From an uncultured Coprococcus sp. (lineage in GTDB: Bacteria; Bacillota; Clostridia; Lachnospirales; Lachnospiraceae): a stretch of 64,000 nucleotides of DNA. Numbering within the stretch: the first letter of the stretch is position 1; each line of letters starts with the position of its first letter. The notes below the pieces were generated by a model. The model had not been told where the DNA came from. It did not search any database and saw nothing but the letters and a program-made list of their open reading frames with translations. Position numbers and translations under genes: made by a program. Where the stretch lies: the NCBI GenBank assembly GCA_934247115.1, contig CAKQIY010000002.1:93787-157786 (forward strand). Reading direction: 5' to 3'. Shown piece by piece: positions 7,288 to 16,446 of the stretch.

Positions 7288-8694
7288 ATGGGTGGATTTT
7301 TTGGAGTAGCGGCAAAAGATGACTGTGTGTTTGATCTGTTCTTTGGAATAGACTATCATTCACATCTTGGAACAAGGCGCGGAGGCATGACAGTGTATGG
7401 AGATAAGGGATTTGACAGATCTATACACAATATCGAGAATGCTCCATTCAGAACAAAGTTCGACAAAGATATGCAGAACATGAAGGGTTATTTTGGAATA
7501 GGATGTATATCCGATTATGAGCCACAGCCACTCATAGTGCGTTCACATCACGGAACATATGCTCTGACAACTGTCAGCAAGATCAACAATGTTGACGAGA
7601 TATCCAAGGAGATATTTGATCAGGGACATTCACATTTCCTTGAGATGAGCGGAGGGGATATCAACAGCACAGAGCTGGTGGCAGCCCTCATCAACCAGAA
7701 GGATAATCTGATAGACGGAATAAGATATGCGCTGGAGAAGATAGACGGTTCGCTGTCACTCCTGCTCATGAACCAGAATGGAATATATGCAGCCAGGGAT
7801 ATGCATGGAAGAACTCCTGTGGTTATAGGCAAGAAGGATGGTGCATTCTGTGCGTCATTTGAGAATTTTGCCTACAAGAACCTTGGATACCATGACTATA
7901 AAGAACTCGGTCCTGGTGAGGTTGTCGTACTTACGCCGTCCAACTGCGTGACGCTTGTGCAGCCGGGCAAGGACATGAAGATATGTACATTCCTGTGGGT
8001 ATACTATGGTTACCCTGCAAGTTCATACGAGGGTATGAGTGTAGAGCAGATGAGATACAACTGCGGAGCCAGTATGGCAAAGAGAGATAACGTTAAGCCT
8101 GATATCGTAGCCGGAGTTCCGGATTCAGGAACAGCGCATGCAGTCGGCTATGCTAATGAATCAGGAATACCTTTCTCAAGACCATTCATCAAGTACACAC
8201 CGACATGGCCACGTTCATTCATGCCAACCATACAGAGTCAGCGTAACCTAATCGCGAAGATGAAGCTTCTGGCAGTTGAGGATCTTATCAAGGACAAGAG
8301 CCTTCTGCTCATAGACGATTCCATCGTGCGTGGAACACAGCTCAGAGAGACAACCGAGTATCTGTTTGACAGCGGTGCCAAGGAAGTGCACATCAGACCT
8401 GCATGTCCACCACTTGTATACGGATGTAAATACCTTAACTTCTCAAGATCATCATCAGAGATGGATCTTATAACAAGAAGAGTTATCGAGAGACTTGAGA
8501 ACGGCAACGTGACAGATGAGGTACTTCAGGAGTACACAGATCCTGATTCAGAGAAGTATGAGAAGATGGTTGATGAGATCTGCAAGGAACTGCATTTCAC
8601 ATCACTCAGATTCAACAGACTTGATGATATGCTTGAGGCGTGCGGAGTTGAGAAGTGCAAGCTCTGTACGTACTGCTGGGATGGCAAGGAGTAA
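7288..8694 (+). CDS. PurF-like amidophosphoribosyltransferase homologue lacking the N-terminal Cys
   Basis: A 468-residue protein with the two-domain PurF architecture: an N-terminal Ntn glutamine-amidotransferase-like domain (about 1-235) and a C-terminal phosphoribosyltransferase domain with an intact PRPP loop (LLIDDSIVRGTQLRE, about residue 336). The usual mature N-terminus Cys-Gly-(V/I)-(F/V)-Gly is replaced by Gly-Gly-Phe-Phe-Gly, so the amidotransferase nucleophile is missing. The C-terminus has a Cys cluster (CGVEKCKLCTYC) that could bind metal or Fe-S. ATG 7288 has AGGAGG at 7276-7281; no longer start restores the Cys. It is probably not the biosynthetic PurF; it may be ammonia-dependent or have another role. 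It is paired with a rhodanese-TtcA gene 90 bp downstream. Confidence 0.8.
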   Translation: MGGFFGVAAKDDCVFDLFFGIDYHSHLGTRRGGMTVYGDKGFDRSIHNIENAPFRTKFDKDMQNMKGYFGIGCISDYEPQPLIVRSHHGTYALTTVSKINNVDEISKEIFDQGHSHFLEMSGGDINSTELVAALINQKDNLIDGIRYALEKIDGSLSLLLMNQNGIYAARDMHGRTPVVIGKKDGAFCASFENFAYKNLGYHDYKELGPGEVVVLTPSNCVTLVQPGKDMKICTFLWVYYGYPASSYEGMSVEQMRYNCGASMAKRDNVKPDIVAGVPDSGTAHAVGYANESGIPFSRPFIKYTPTWPRSFMPTIQSQRNLIAKMKLLAVEDLIKDKSLLLIDDSIVRGTQLRETTEYLFDSGAKEVHIRPACPPLVYGCKYLNFSRSSSEMDLITRRVIERLENGNVTDEVLQEYTDPDSEKYEKMVDEICKELHFTSLRFNRLDDMLEACGVEKCKLCTYCWDGKE

Positions 8695-8784
8695 GCTGCG
8701 GATGACGGCGATGTCATATGCGGCAGACAGTATCATATATAAAAATAGCTTATTTGTAATACTAAGAAAAATGGTGACAGGGAC

Positions 8785-10011
8785 ATGGCATTAGAAAACT
8801 CAAAAGAAACTTCAAATGAAATCACAATAGAAGAGATGCAGGAACTGGATAAGGATTCGTATCTGATGGTTGACATCAGGAATGAAGTTGAGATATCCCA
8901 CGGAGCCATCCCGGGTGCGATTGCAGTTCCTGCGGACAGTCTGATGCCGGAGCATCTGGCAGAGACCGCAGGTGAACTGTTTCCTGCAGAGGAATATATG
9001 CCCAGGGATGATTCAAAAGGGAAAAAACTCATCATCTGCTGCACCCACGGAACCAACAGCATTCCACTGGCGGAGAGATTTGCTGAGCTTGGATACGATG
9101 CAGTGAGCCTAAAGGGTGGCTATATATCATGGCTGCTCTACACCATGGGCAAGCAGGAGCAGACTGACATATGTGCCGATGTGGAGAAGAGCCTCCGCAA
9201 GAAATTCCACAAGAAGATATGGTGCAACTTCACAAAGGCCATCAACAGATATGAGCTGGTGAAGGAGGGCGACAGGATAGCCGTATGTATATCGGGCGGC
9301 AAGGATTCCTTCCTCATGGCGAAGTGTTTTCAGGAGCTGAAAAGACACAACAAGTTTCCATTTGAACTCAAGTTCATAGTCATGGATCCGGGTTACAGCC
9401 CGGCAAACCGCAAGGTCATAGAGGACAATGCTAGGATGCTGAACATTCCTATCCAGATATTTGAGTCGGATATATTTGATTCAGTGTATAACGTAGAGAA
9501 GTCGCCGTGTTATCTCTGTGCAAGAATGAGACGAGGCCATCTGTACAGCTATGCGAAGGAGCTTGGCTGTAACAAGATAGCTCTCGGACATCACTATGAT
9601 GATGTCATAGAGACCATACTCATGGGGATGCTTTACGGAGCGCAGATGCAGACTATGATGCCGAAGCTCCACAGCACCAATTTTGAGGGAATGGAACTCA
9701 TAAGACCTCTCTATATGGTGAGAGAGGACGACATCAAGGCGTGGAGAGATTACAACGAGCTTCATTTTATACAGTGCGCATGTAAGTTCACTGATACATG
9801 CACAACATGTAACAATGAGGAGACGAAGTCCAAGCGTCAGGAGATCAAACAGCTCATAGCAACACTCAAGAAGACGAATCCATTTGTGGAGGGCAACATA
9901 TTCAAGAGTGTGGAGAATGTAAATATCGATACCCTTATAGAGTACAAGCAGGGTGGAGTGAGACATAGTTTCCTGGATACCTACGATGAGAAGAGCGGTA
10001 AGACAGAATAG
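8785..10011 (+). CDS. Rhodanese domain fused to TtcA-like PP-loop sulfurtransferase
   Basis: A 408-residue fusion. Residues 12-125 form a rhodanese-like domain with a Cys loop (IICCTHGTNS). Residues 145-365 are TtcA-like, with PP-loop ATPase motif SGGKDS (170-175), the Fe-S motif CYLCARMRRG, and the family signature IALGHHYDDVIET. A later cluster of Cys (CACKFTDTCTTC) replaces the third TtcA cysteine region. TtcA makes 2-thiocytidine in tRNA using an adenylated intermediate and a sulfur donor; here the rhodanese domain could supply the persulfide. The target is inferred, and other PP-loop thiolases are possible. The ribosome binding site is weak. A terminator follows at 10032. Confidence 0.85.
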   Translation: MALENSKETSNEITIEEMQELDKDSYLMVDIRNEVEISHGAIPGAIAVPADSLMPEHLAETAGELFPAEEYMPRDDSKGKKLIICCTHGTNSIPLAERFAELGYDAVSLKGGYISWLLYTMGKQEQTDICADVEKSLRKKFHKKIWCNFTKAINRYELVKEGDRIAVCISGGKDSFLMAKCFQELKRHNKFPFELKFIVMDPGYSPANRKVIEDNARMLNIPIQIFESDIFDSVYNVEKSPCYLCARMRRGHLYSYAKELGCNKIALGHHYDDVIETILMGMLYGAQMQTMMPKLHSTNFEGMELIRPLYMVREDDIKAWRDYNELHFIQCACKFTDTCTTCNNEETKSKRQEIKQLIATLKKTNPFVEGNIFKSVENVNIDTLIEYKQGGVRHSFLDTYDEKSGKTE

Positions 10012-10031
10012 AATATAAAGCAGATATATAG

Positions 10032-10071
10032 AGCCGTTATTTACATTTGACATATGTAAGTGACGGCTTTT
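10032..10071 (+). terminator. Intrinsic terminator after the TtcA-like gene
   Basis: A 15-bp stem with two G-U pairs (10032-10046 with 10054-10068) leads into TTT. It separates the PurF-like/TtcA-like pair from the two-component system. Confidence 0.8.
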
Positions 10072-10168
10072 AATGTTATTTTCATAATAGAATGGCAATA
10101 TATACCTGCTTAGTGATGTTTAGCCGCGGGCTGCGGGGTACTGGTGAAATAACATGGAGGATAGATGT

Positions 10169-10837
10169 ATGCGGATACTTGTAGTTGAAGATGAGAAGGA
10201 TCTGAACAGCATAATATGCAGTAAGCTTGCCAAGGAAGGATATAATGTGGATGCCTGCTATGACGGGCAGGCAGCACTTGATTTCATAGAGATGACGGAA
10301 TACGATGGGGTTATTATGGATATAATGATTCCACATGTGAATGGTATAGAAGTGTTGAAGACTATCAGAGCAGATAAACAGCAGGTTCCGGTATTATTTC
10401 TGACAGCCAAGGGCGAGACTCAGGATATAGTGAGAGGACTGGATGCAGGGGCCAGCGATTATATGACAAAGCCTTTTGAATTTCCGGAGCTCCTGGCCAG
10501 GCTCAGAGTAATGCTCAGAACACAGGGGGGAGTTAATGAGAATGTAATTACGTGCGGATCTCTGGTTGTGGATATGAATAATCATAAGGCTGTGCGGGAT
10601 GGCCAGGACATAGACCTCACGGTAAGAGAATATGCCATACTTGAATATTTGGCACGTAACCGAAATATAGTTGTTACCCGAGAGCAGATAAGGGCGAATA
10701 TCTGGAATATTGATGACGATGTGAATTCCAATGTGGTTGATGTGTATATCAGATATCTTAGAAGAAAAATCGACGACAAATATGATGATAAACTTATACA
10801 GACGATAAGAGGGGTTGGGTATAAACTGGAATGTTAA
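10169..10837 (+). CDS. OmpR-family response regulator
   Basis: A 222-residue regulator. The receiver domain (1-118) has acidic pocket residues Glu7-Asp8, phospho-acceptor Asp51 (IMDIMIP), and the Lys of YMTKPFEFPE. The C-terminal winged helix (about 128-222) is OmpR/PhoB type. ATG 10169 is chosen over ATG 10154 because GGAGG at 10156-10160 lies between them. It overlaps the histidine kinase gene by 7 nt. The regulated genes are not shown; the acylation operon downstream is one candidate by proximity only. Confidence 0.95.
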   Translation: MRILVVEDEKDLNSIICSKLAKEGYNVDACYDGQAALDFIEMTEYDGVIMDIMIPHVNGIEVLKTIRADKQQVPVLFLTAKGETQDIVRGLDAGASDYMTKPFEFPELLARLRVMLRTQGGVNENVITCGSLVVDMNNHKAVRDGQDIDLTVREYAILEYLARNRNIVVTREQIRANIWNIDDDVNSNVVDVYIRYLRRKIDDKYDDKLIQTIRGVGYKLEC

Positions 10838-12222
10838 AAAAGAAAAGATCACTGGTAACATATACGATTATAATGTGTGGACTTATTATGACTGTTGGTA
10901 TTGCCTGTCTGCTATTTATACAGAACAGCATAGTAAAAGATGATATGGAATTGCAGGCATATGAGAAGCTTTCACAGGAAACACGGCAGGTCAGACGGTT
11001 TTTAAATTATGATAAATCCCATATACCATCCATTGGCAGAGGATATTATGACCTCTATGAGGATGTGGAAAACAATGATAAGCTATATGTGTTCCTGCAG
11101 TCGGCAAACGGGGATTATATAGCAGGAGAGGTCCCTGATGGTTATAATGAGAAAATTTCATATCAGTCAGATCTTGATATAAAAAGCTTTAATGGAGTCA
11201 AATATTATATATTGACAAGAAAAGCCCAGGTTGGCCTGAAAATGATAGAAAATGATAATTTTATGATTTGCGCGATGGTTTCAGTAAAGGATATAAAGGC
11301 AAATTACAGGCTCCTTTGGTATAGAACATATATGGTAATAGGAGTAGTTGCCTTGTTCTTCTTTGTATTTGCAGTTGGACTCAGAAAGCTGGTTGCTGTG
11401 CCAATGAAGGAACTAAATGTGGCTATTGACAAAAGCGGTCAGAATCTGGATTTTACAGAGAAACTCAGATATGATGGACCGTTTTTGGAACTCGATATGA
11501 TAACTGAGTCAAATAATAATCTGTATGACCGGGTTCAGAGAGAATTTGAACGACAGGAAGAATTCAATGCAAATGTATCCCATGAACTTAGAACTCCCGT
11601 GGCAGTTATGCATGCCCAGTGCCAGCTTTCCAGAGAGATTGCAGAGAAGAACAATGATCATGAGATGTTGGAGAGCATAGCGGTATTTGAACGTCAGACA
11701 ACCAAGATGAAGGGGCTTATAGAGCAGCTCCTGCAAATGTCTATATTGGAAAAAAATAACGTTAACCCGAGTGTTGAGGATGTTGACTTATTAGATGTTG
11801 TTGAGTCCGTGTGTGATGACGCGGAATACATATGTAAGAAGGATATTCAATTTAGCTATGATCTAGTTCCGACGGTTGTCAAAGTTAACATGAATCTTAT
11901 TGTTATCGTGGTTAGCAATCTGGTGTCAAATGCAATAAAGTATAGCAATGAGGGGGGAACTGTGGAAGTTGCCTGTGGCTCTGATTCAGAGTCATGTTAT
12001 ATATCTGTCAGAGATGAGGGAAGAGGTATAAGCAAAGAACAGAAAAACAGGATTTTTGAGAGCTTTTACAGAGCAGACACTGTAAGAAATACAGAGGGAT
12101 TTGGCTTGGGCTTATCTCAGGTTATGAAAATAGCAAAGTATTATGGAGGATCCGTTCAGGTGGATAGTGAACTTGGTAAAGGCAGCACATTTACTTTTAT
12201 AATACCTGTAAATAATGGATAG
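10831..12222 (+). CDS. Sensor histidine kinase (HisKA/HATPase)
   Basis: A 463-residue membrane kinase with helix 1 at about 8-30, an extracytoplasmic sensor loop of about 130 residues, helix 2 at about 166-190, then a HAMP-like linker. The HisKA domain carries phospho-acceptor His251 (NVSHELRTPVAVM). The HATPase domain has N box VVSNLVSNAIKYS and G boxes DEGRGIS and GFGLGLSQV. It pairs with the response regulator encoded just upstream (7-nt overlap). The signal is unknown; the loop shows no recognised sensor fold. Confidence 0.95.
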   Translation: MLKKKRSLVTYTIIMCGLIMTVGIACLLFIQNSIVKDDMELQAYEKLSQETRQVRRFLNYDKSHIPSIGRGYYDLYEDVENNDKLYVFLQSANGDYIAGEVPDGYNEKISYQSDLDIKSFNGVKYYILTRKAQVGLKMIENDNFMICAMVSVKDIKANYRLLWYRTYMVIGVVALFFFVFAVGLRKLVAVPMKELNVAIDKSGQNLDFTEKLRYDGPFLELDMITESNNNLYDRVQREFERQEEFNANVSHELRTPVAVMHAQCQLSREIAEKNNDHEMLESIAVFERQTTKMKGLIEQLLQMSILEKNNVNPSVEDVDLLDVVESVCDDAEYICKKDIQFSYDLVPTVVKVNMNLIVIVVSNLVSNAIKYSNEGGTVEVACGSDSESCYISVRDEGRGISKEQKNRIFESFYRADTVRNTEGFGLGLSQVMKIAKYYGGSVQVDSELGKGSTFTFIIPVNNG

Positions 12223-12257
12223 AATATCAAGTTAATATATCTTAATATTTTTTAATG

Positions 12258-12299
12258 AAACCTTAATTTTCGATTGCTATAATCGTGAATTAAGGTTTT
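12258..12299 (+). terminator. Terminator-like hairpin before the acylation operon
   Basis: AAACCTTAATT (12258-12268) pairs perfectly with AATTAAGGTTT (12288-12298). An inner CGATT/AATCG stem encloses GCTAT. Only a short T-run (12296-12299) follows. It probably terminates the kinase mRNA, but it lies just 8 nt before the ribosome binding site of the next gene. Confidence 0.6.
12275..12283 (+). promoter_or_regulatory. Extended -10 promoter for the DASS-MBOAT operon
   Basis: TGC-TATAAT (12275-12283) is a perfect extended -10 placed in the loop and inner stem of the hairpin at 12258-12299. No good -35 is present. Start near 12290 would leave about 29 nt before ATG 12319. It would allow the operon to be transcribed independently of the kinase. 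Confidence 0.55.
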
Positions 12300-12318
12300 G
12301 TTATTTAAGGAGAATGTT

Positions 12319-13740
12319 ATGAAATCACAAAAGAGAATAATTCATCTGATCATTGGCCCACTTTTATTTGCGCTTTTCTGTGTCTGTCTGCCGCATAGTG
12401 TGTTCACGGAATTTGAAACAAGGGCTGCGGTTGGAACAATTATATGGATGGCATATTGGTGGGTTACAGGACCAGTAGACTATGCGGTCACGGCGTTTCT
12501 TCCGATAGCACTGAATGCCATATTTCAGATGACTGACATGTCGTCGGTCATATCCAATTATGCGGATGAGACAATTCTGCTTCTTCTTGGAGCTTCTATT
12601 ATAAGTGTTATGTGGGAGAATACGGGACTGGACAAGAGGATTGCCATCACGTTTCTCAGACTCATAGGCAGCAGTCTGCGCACCCAGCTTGTATTCTGGT
12701 TTATTCTGGCAGCAGTATTGTCTGCGGTCCTGCCTAATGCAGTGGTATGTGCCACCATCACACCTATAGCGGTTGCCATGCTGAAGTATATAGGAATGGA
12801 TGATATCAAGAACAACAAGACGGCGTCCAAGATACTTCTGACAATAGCATATGCAACTGGACTTGGAGGACTTGCGTCACCACTTGGCGGTGCTATGAAC
12901 CTTGTAACAGTTGATTACATACAGAAGATTACAGGCAAAGAATACATGTATTCGTCATGGGTTGTCAGGTTCCTTCCTATCATGATCGTACTTATGTTTA
13001 TTAATATACTCTTCATGATAAGGGATGTTAAGCGCACGGAGATGCTCGGTGGATCAAAGGAGTATTTTGTCGCCAGATACAAGGAGCTTGAACCTATGAG
13101 CTATGAGGAGAAAGCAGCTCTTATACTGTTTGTCCTTGCGACGGTTCTGGCATTTACGAGACAGCTCTATCAGGGAATTCTTCCAGGACTTAAGCCTGCT
13201 TATGTATTTATCATATGTGCTATAGTATCATTTCTGCTCACCAATAAAAAAGGCGAGAGGATCATGGTTTGGAAGAATGTGCAGGGTAAGATCATATGGG
13301 GGCTTATGTACATATTTGCCGGTGGCCTTGCCGCCGGAACGCTCATCAACAAATCAGGAGCTGCAGAGGCATTGGGCGAGTGTATATCAAAGATTGATAT
13401 GAAGGGCGGATTTGTCACGGTATTTATCATACTGACAGTCACTCTGCTGATGTCGGACGTGACATCGAATACAGCTACAGCAGCGGTCGCCATGCCGCTT
13501 GTAATATCCATCACACAGGGATGTGGCCTGAATCCGATACCTTATGTGTATGTGGCGTCGGTGGGCGTCAATCTGTCATATATGCTGCCGACATCTATCA
13601 GAGCCATACCGGTTGGATATGGATTGTCGCCGAAGTATATGTTCAAAGAGGGGTGGAAGATTACAGTGCTGATTATAGTAATAATGTCCATCGTATGCGC
13701 ATTGCTGCTAAAGTATTGGCCAGCGTTCAGCACAGTATAG
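12319..13740 (+). CDS. DASS-family (SLC13-like) anion/dicarboxylate transporter
   Basis: A 473-residue polytopic carrier of the divalent anion:sodium symporter family with about 11 membrane segments. Family signatures include ANATAVAM-like SNTATAAVAMPLVISIT near residue 390 and the first half-repeat AVLPNAVVCATITPIAVAML near residue 140. Members take up succinate, malate, fumarate, citrate or sulfate. ATG 12319 has AAGGAG six bases upstream. It is the first gene of a run with MBOAT, SGNH, ligase and carrier genes, which suggests it supplies the acyl donor of that pathway. The substrate is inference. Confidence 0.9.
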   Translation: MKSQKRIIHLIIGPLLFALFCVCLPHSVFTEFETRAAVGTIIWMAYWWVTGPVDYAVTAFLPIALNAIFQMTDMSSVISNYADETILLLLGASIISVMWENTGLDKRIAITFLRLIGSSLRTQLVFWFILAAVLSAVLPNAVVCATITPIAVAMLKYIGMDDIKNNKTASKILLTIAYATGLGGLASPLGGAMNLVTVDYIQKITGKEYMYSSWVVRFLPIMIVLMFINILFMIRDVKRTEMLGGSKEYFVARYKELEPMSYEEKAALILFVLATVLAFTRQLYQGILPGLKPAYVFIICAIVSFLLTNKKGERIMVWKNVQGKIIWGLMYIFAGGLAAGTLINKSGAAEALGECISKIDMKGGFVTVFIILTVTLLMSDVTSNTATAAVAMPLVISITQGCGLNPIPYVYVASVGVNLSYMLPTSIRAIPVGYGLSPKYMFKEGWKITVLIIVIMSIVCALLLKYWPAFSTV

Positions 13741-13776
13741 AGAAATAGATCGCAGGATACATACAGGGGAAGAAAT

Positions 13777-15366
13777 ATGTCAGTAATTTCATATATATTT
13801 ATAGTTTTTTTGCTGTGCACAGTGATTGTGTATTATATCGTTCCGAAGAAAATGCAGTGGGTTGTGCTCCTTATTGCCAGCCTTATATTCTATGGTTACG
13901 CGGGGATAGAATACCTTATGCTTGTGAGCGTGACAGCGATTGTGGTATATCTGTTTTCTCTCAGACTTCAGAAGAGTCTGGATGAACAGGAGAAGCTGGC
14001 TGAGGGAGCGGACAGGCGTACAGCGAGAAAGATAAAAGCAGTCGAGAAGACGAAGAGAAAGAAATTCCTTGTGATGGCGCTGGTCGTTGTCATAGGTATA
14101 CTGGTGGTGTTCAAGGCTATGGGCTTTATCATAACCAATATCAAGAGGTTTATTCCGTATGATGGTCTGCAGAGCATACCGGACTGGAAGCTTATTGCAC
14201 CTATGGGTATATCATTCTACACATTCATGATGGTATCTTATCTGGTGGATCTGTATAACGGCCATATAACAGCACAGAAGAATTTCTTCAGATATCTGTC
14301 ATATGTGTTGTATTTCCCACATGTTACACAGGGACCTATAGCAAGATATGAGGAGGTTGCACACCAGCTCTGGGAACCTCATCATTTTAGCATGGATAAC
14401 ATCATGCGTGGCATATGGCTGATGATCTGGGGATTTGTCAAGAAGATGGTTATTGCCGACAGGATAGCAGCATTTACAAATGCCGTGTTCGGAGACTGCT
14501 TCTCATATCAGGGAGGAGTGTTCCTCCTGGTGGGAATCGCATATTCAGTTCAGATATACTGTGATTTCTCAGGATGCATGGATATTGTCAGGGGGGCATC
14601 GGAGTGCTTTGGCATAGTACTCGGTGAGAATTTCAAAAGACCGTATTTCTCACAGACTCTTCCTGAGTTCTGGAGAAGATGGCACATATCTCTCGGAGCA
14701 TTTTTCAGAGAGTATGTATTCTATCCGGTATCGACATCCAAGCTTTTCCTGAAGCTCAATGTAAAGATAAGGGATCATCTGGGTAATGTGATAGGAAAAG
14801 TGTTCGCGGCAAGTATCCCTATACTGTGTGTATGGGTGCTCACCGGGGCATGGCATGGAGCAAAGTGGAATTATATAGCGTGGGGATTGTATCATGGAGT
14901 ACTCATATGTATGTCCACATTGTTTGAGCAGCCGCTTGCCAATCTGACCGGTAAGCTGAGGATCAACACGGAGTGTATCAGCTGGCAGATATTCAGGATG
15001 CTCAGAACATTCCTTCTATGTGTCATAGGACGACTCATCTTCATGGGACGGGGAATAGGAAGCTCATTATACATGATCAAGTCCATAGTTCTGCACAGAA
15101 GCAGAATATATGATATAGTAAATGACTTCTCACTGGCTGAGGGCGAGTGGAGAGTTATACTTATAGGCTGTCTGGTATTGCTGCTAGTGTCTGTTGCCCA
15201 GGAGATAAGGGAGCACATGGGCTGCAAAGAGGATATACGGGGCTGGCTTATGAGACAGAATATATGGGTTAAATGGATAGTGATGATAGTTGCACTTGCG
15301 TGTGTGTTCATCTGTGGAGTGTATGGACCTGGTGTAGGCGCAGCATTTATATATGAACAGTTTTAG
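13777..15366 (+). CDS. MBOAT-family membrane O-acyltransferase (AlgI/DltB-like)
   Basis: A 529-residue protein with about 11-12 membrane helices. It contains the AlgI/DltB core PEFWRRWHISLGAFFREYVF (about 299-318) and the catalytic-His region LTGAWHGAKWNYIAWGLYHG. It ends in the short aromatic tail FIYEQF seen in this group. MBOAT proteins pass an acyl group from a cytoplasmic carrier across the membrane to an extracellular glycan or teichoic acid. A basic insert of about 30 residues (65-100) is probably cytoplasmic. The gene is 36 nt after the transporter gene and 15 nt before the SGNH gene. Confidence 0.93.
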   Translation: MSVISYIFIVFLLCTVIVYYIVPKKMQWVVLLIASLIFYGYAGIEYLMLVSVTAIVVYLFSLRLQKSLDEQEKLAEGADRRTARKIKAVEKTKRKKFLVMALVVVIGILVVFKAMGFIITNIKRFIPYDGLQSIPDWKLIAPMGISFYTFMMVSYLVDLYNGHITAQKNFFRYLSYVLYFPHVTQGPIARYEEVAHQLWEPHHFSMDNIMRGIWLMIWGFVKKMVIADRIAAFTNAVFGDCFSYQGGVFLLVGIAYSVQIYCDFSGCMDIVRGASECFGIVLGENFKRPYFSQTLPEFWRRWHISLGAFFREYVFYPVSTSKLFLKLNVKIRDHLGNVIGKVFAASIPILCVWVLTGAWHGAKWNYIAWGLYHGVLICMSTLFEQPLANLTGKLRINTECISWQIFRMLRTFLLCVIGRLIFMGRGIGSSLYMIKSIVLHRSRIYDIVNDFSLAEGEWRVILIGCLVLLLVSVAQEIREHMGCKEDIRGWLMRQNIWVKWIVMIVALACVFICGVYGPGVGAAFIYEQF

Positions 15367-15381
15367 TGAGGAGGAGAGAGT

Positions 15382-16443
15382 ATGCCAGCCTGGATAAAAT
15401 ATATAATTTCAGTTATATCGGTAAGTACAGTTCTTTTTCTGGGACTTAGCAAGGCCGGACAACTTGCAAGACCGGATGATTTTGACTCGGATGTGTGGAC
15501 GAATTATTATGCTGAGGAGGATAACACCTTGGATGCAGTCATGATAGGCTCAAGTTCCATGTATAGATACTGGATACCTACTCAGGCCTATGAGGAGCAG
15601 GGTTTCACCTCATTTCTTCTCGGAACGGCAGCTCAAGATATACGTCTTGCACCATATCTTATGGAGGAGGCTGTCAAGACACAGAATGTTGATCTGTTCG
15701 TGGTGGAGGTCAGAAGTATAGTCATGAGAGGCGATGTGTCAGAGATAAAGGACGAGCATTACAATTATCGTATGGAGGTCATGACCGCCGGAATGAAGCC
15801 GTCCATGACCAAGTTTGAGATGATACAGAAGTATTACAGGGGAACAGAGACTGAGAAGCTGGAGCTGATGTTCCCGATAATCAAGTATCATGATAATCTC
15901 CTGCAGTTTGACAGGGAATTCCTTATAGACAGAATGGATCAGGGAACAGACGAATTCAAGACAGGAAGACAGAGAGCAAAGATCACACCGATCAAGACTC
16001 CTGTTTTCAATGAAGATGGAGAACAGTATCTCTCTGATGAGACACTGGGCTATATCGATGACATAGAGACCAAGGCTGATGAGCTTGGTGTGAAGGTGCT
16101 TCTACTTGCAACACCTTATTATCCATCAAAGAAGCAGGCATCCAAGCAGATACAGCTTGATGAGTATATAGAGGCTCATGGATATGATTATCTGAATATG
16201 AACGATTATCTGGAAGATGTTGATTTTGATTATTCCACTGATTTCTACAACAGCAAGCATGTCAATATAGCGGGAGCGAAGAAGGCGACATCATTCATTG
16301 CTGCATATCTGAAGGACAATTATGGACTTCAGTCACAGCTCACAGACGGGCAGAAGCAGAGCTGGACAGATGCCTGCTCTGCCTGGGAGATGGAAGAGAA
16401 GGATCTTTTGTCCCAGTGGGAGAAGTACAAAAAGGAGAAATAG
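15382..16443 (+). CDS. DltD-like SGNH-fold protein, membrane anchored
   Basis: A 353-residue protein with one N-terminal membrane helix (about 5-24) and an extracellular SGNH-type domain. The nucleophile loop is IGSSSMYRYW (about residues 55-64). The C-terminal Asp/His block is DFYNSKHVNIAGAKKA (about 286-301). DltD and AlgJ/AlgX-type proteins receive or transfer acyl groups on the outer face with an MBOAT partner. Strong GAGGAGG precedes ATG 15382. Overall similarity to classical DltD appears weak, so the acceptor polymer is uncertain. Confidence 0.83.
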   Translation: MPAWIKYIISVISVSTVLFLGLSKAGQLARPDDFDSDVWTNYYAEEDNTLDAVMIGSSSMYRYWIPTQAYEEQGFTSFLLGTAAQDIRLAPYLMEEAVKTQNVDLFVVEVRSIVMRGDVSEIKDEHYNYRMEVMTAGMKPSMTKFEMIQKYYRGTETEKLELMFPIIKYHDNLLQFDREFLIDRMDQGTDEFKTGRQRAKITPIKTPVFNEDGEQYLSDETLGYIDDIETKADELGVKVLLLATPYYPSKKQASKQIQLDEYIEAHGYDYLNMNDYLEDVDFDYSTDFYNSKHVNIAGAKKATSFIAAYLKDNYGLQSQLTDGQKQSWTDACSAWEMEEKDLLSQWEKYKKEK

Positions 16444-16446
16444 AGT

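Noticed and set aside
10169..12222. The two-component system as WalRK itself
   Set aside because: The kinase lacks the PAS domain usual in WalK and the neighbours are not walH/walI/walJ; it is a generic OmpR/HisKA pair.
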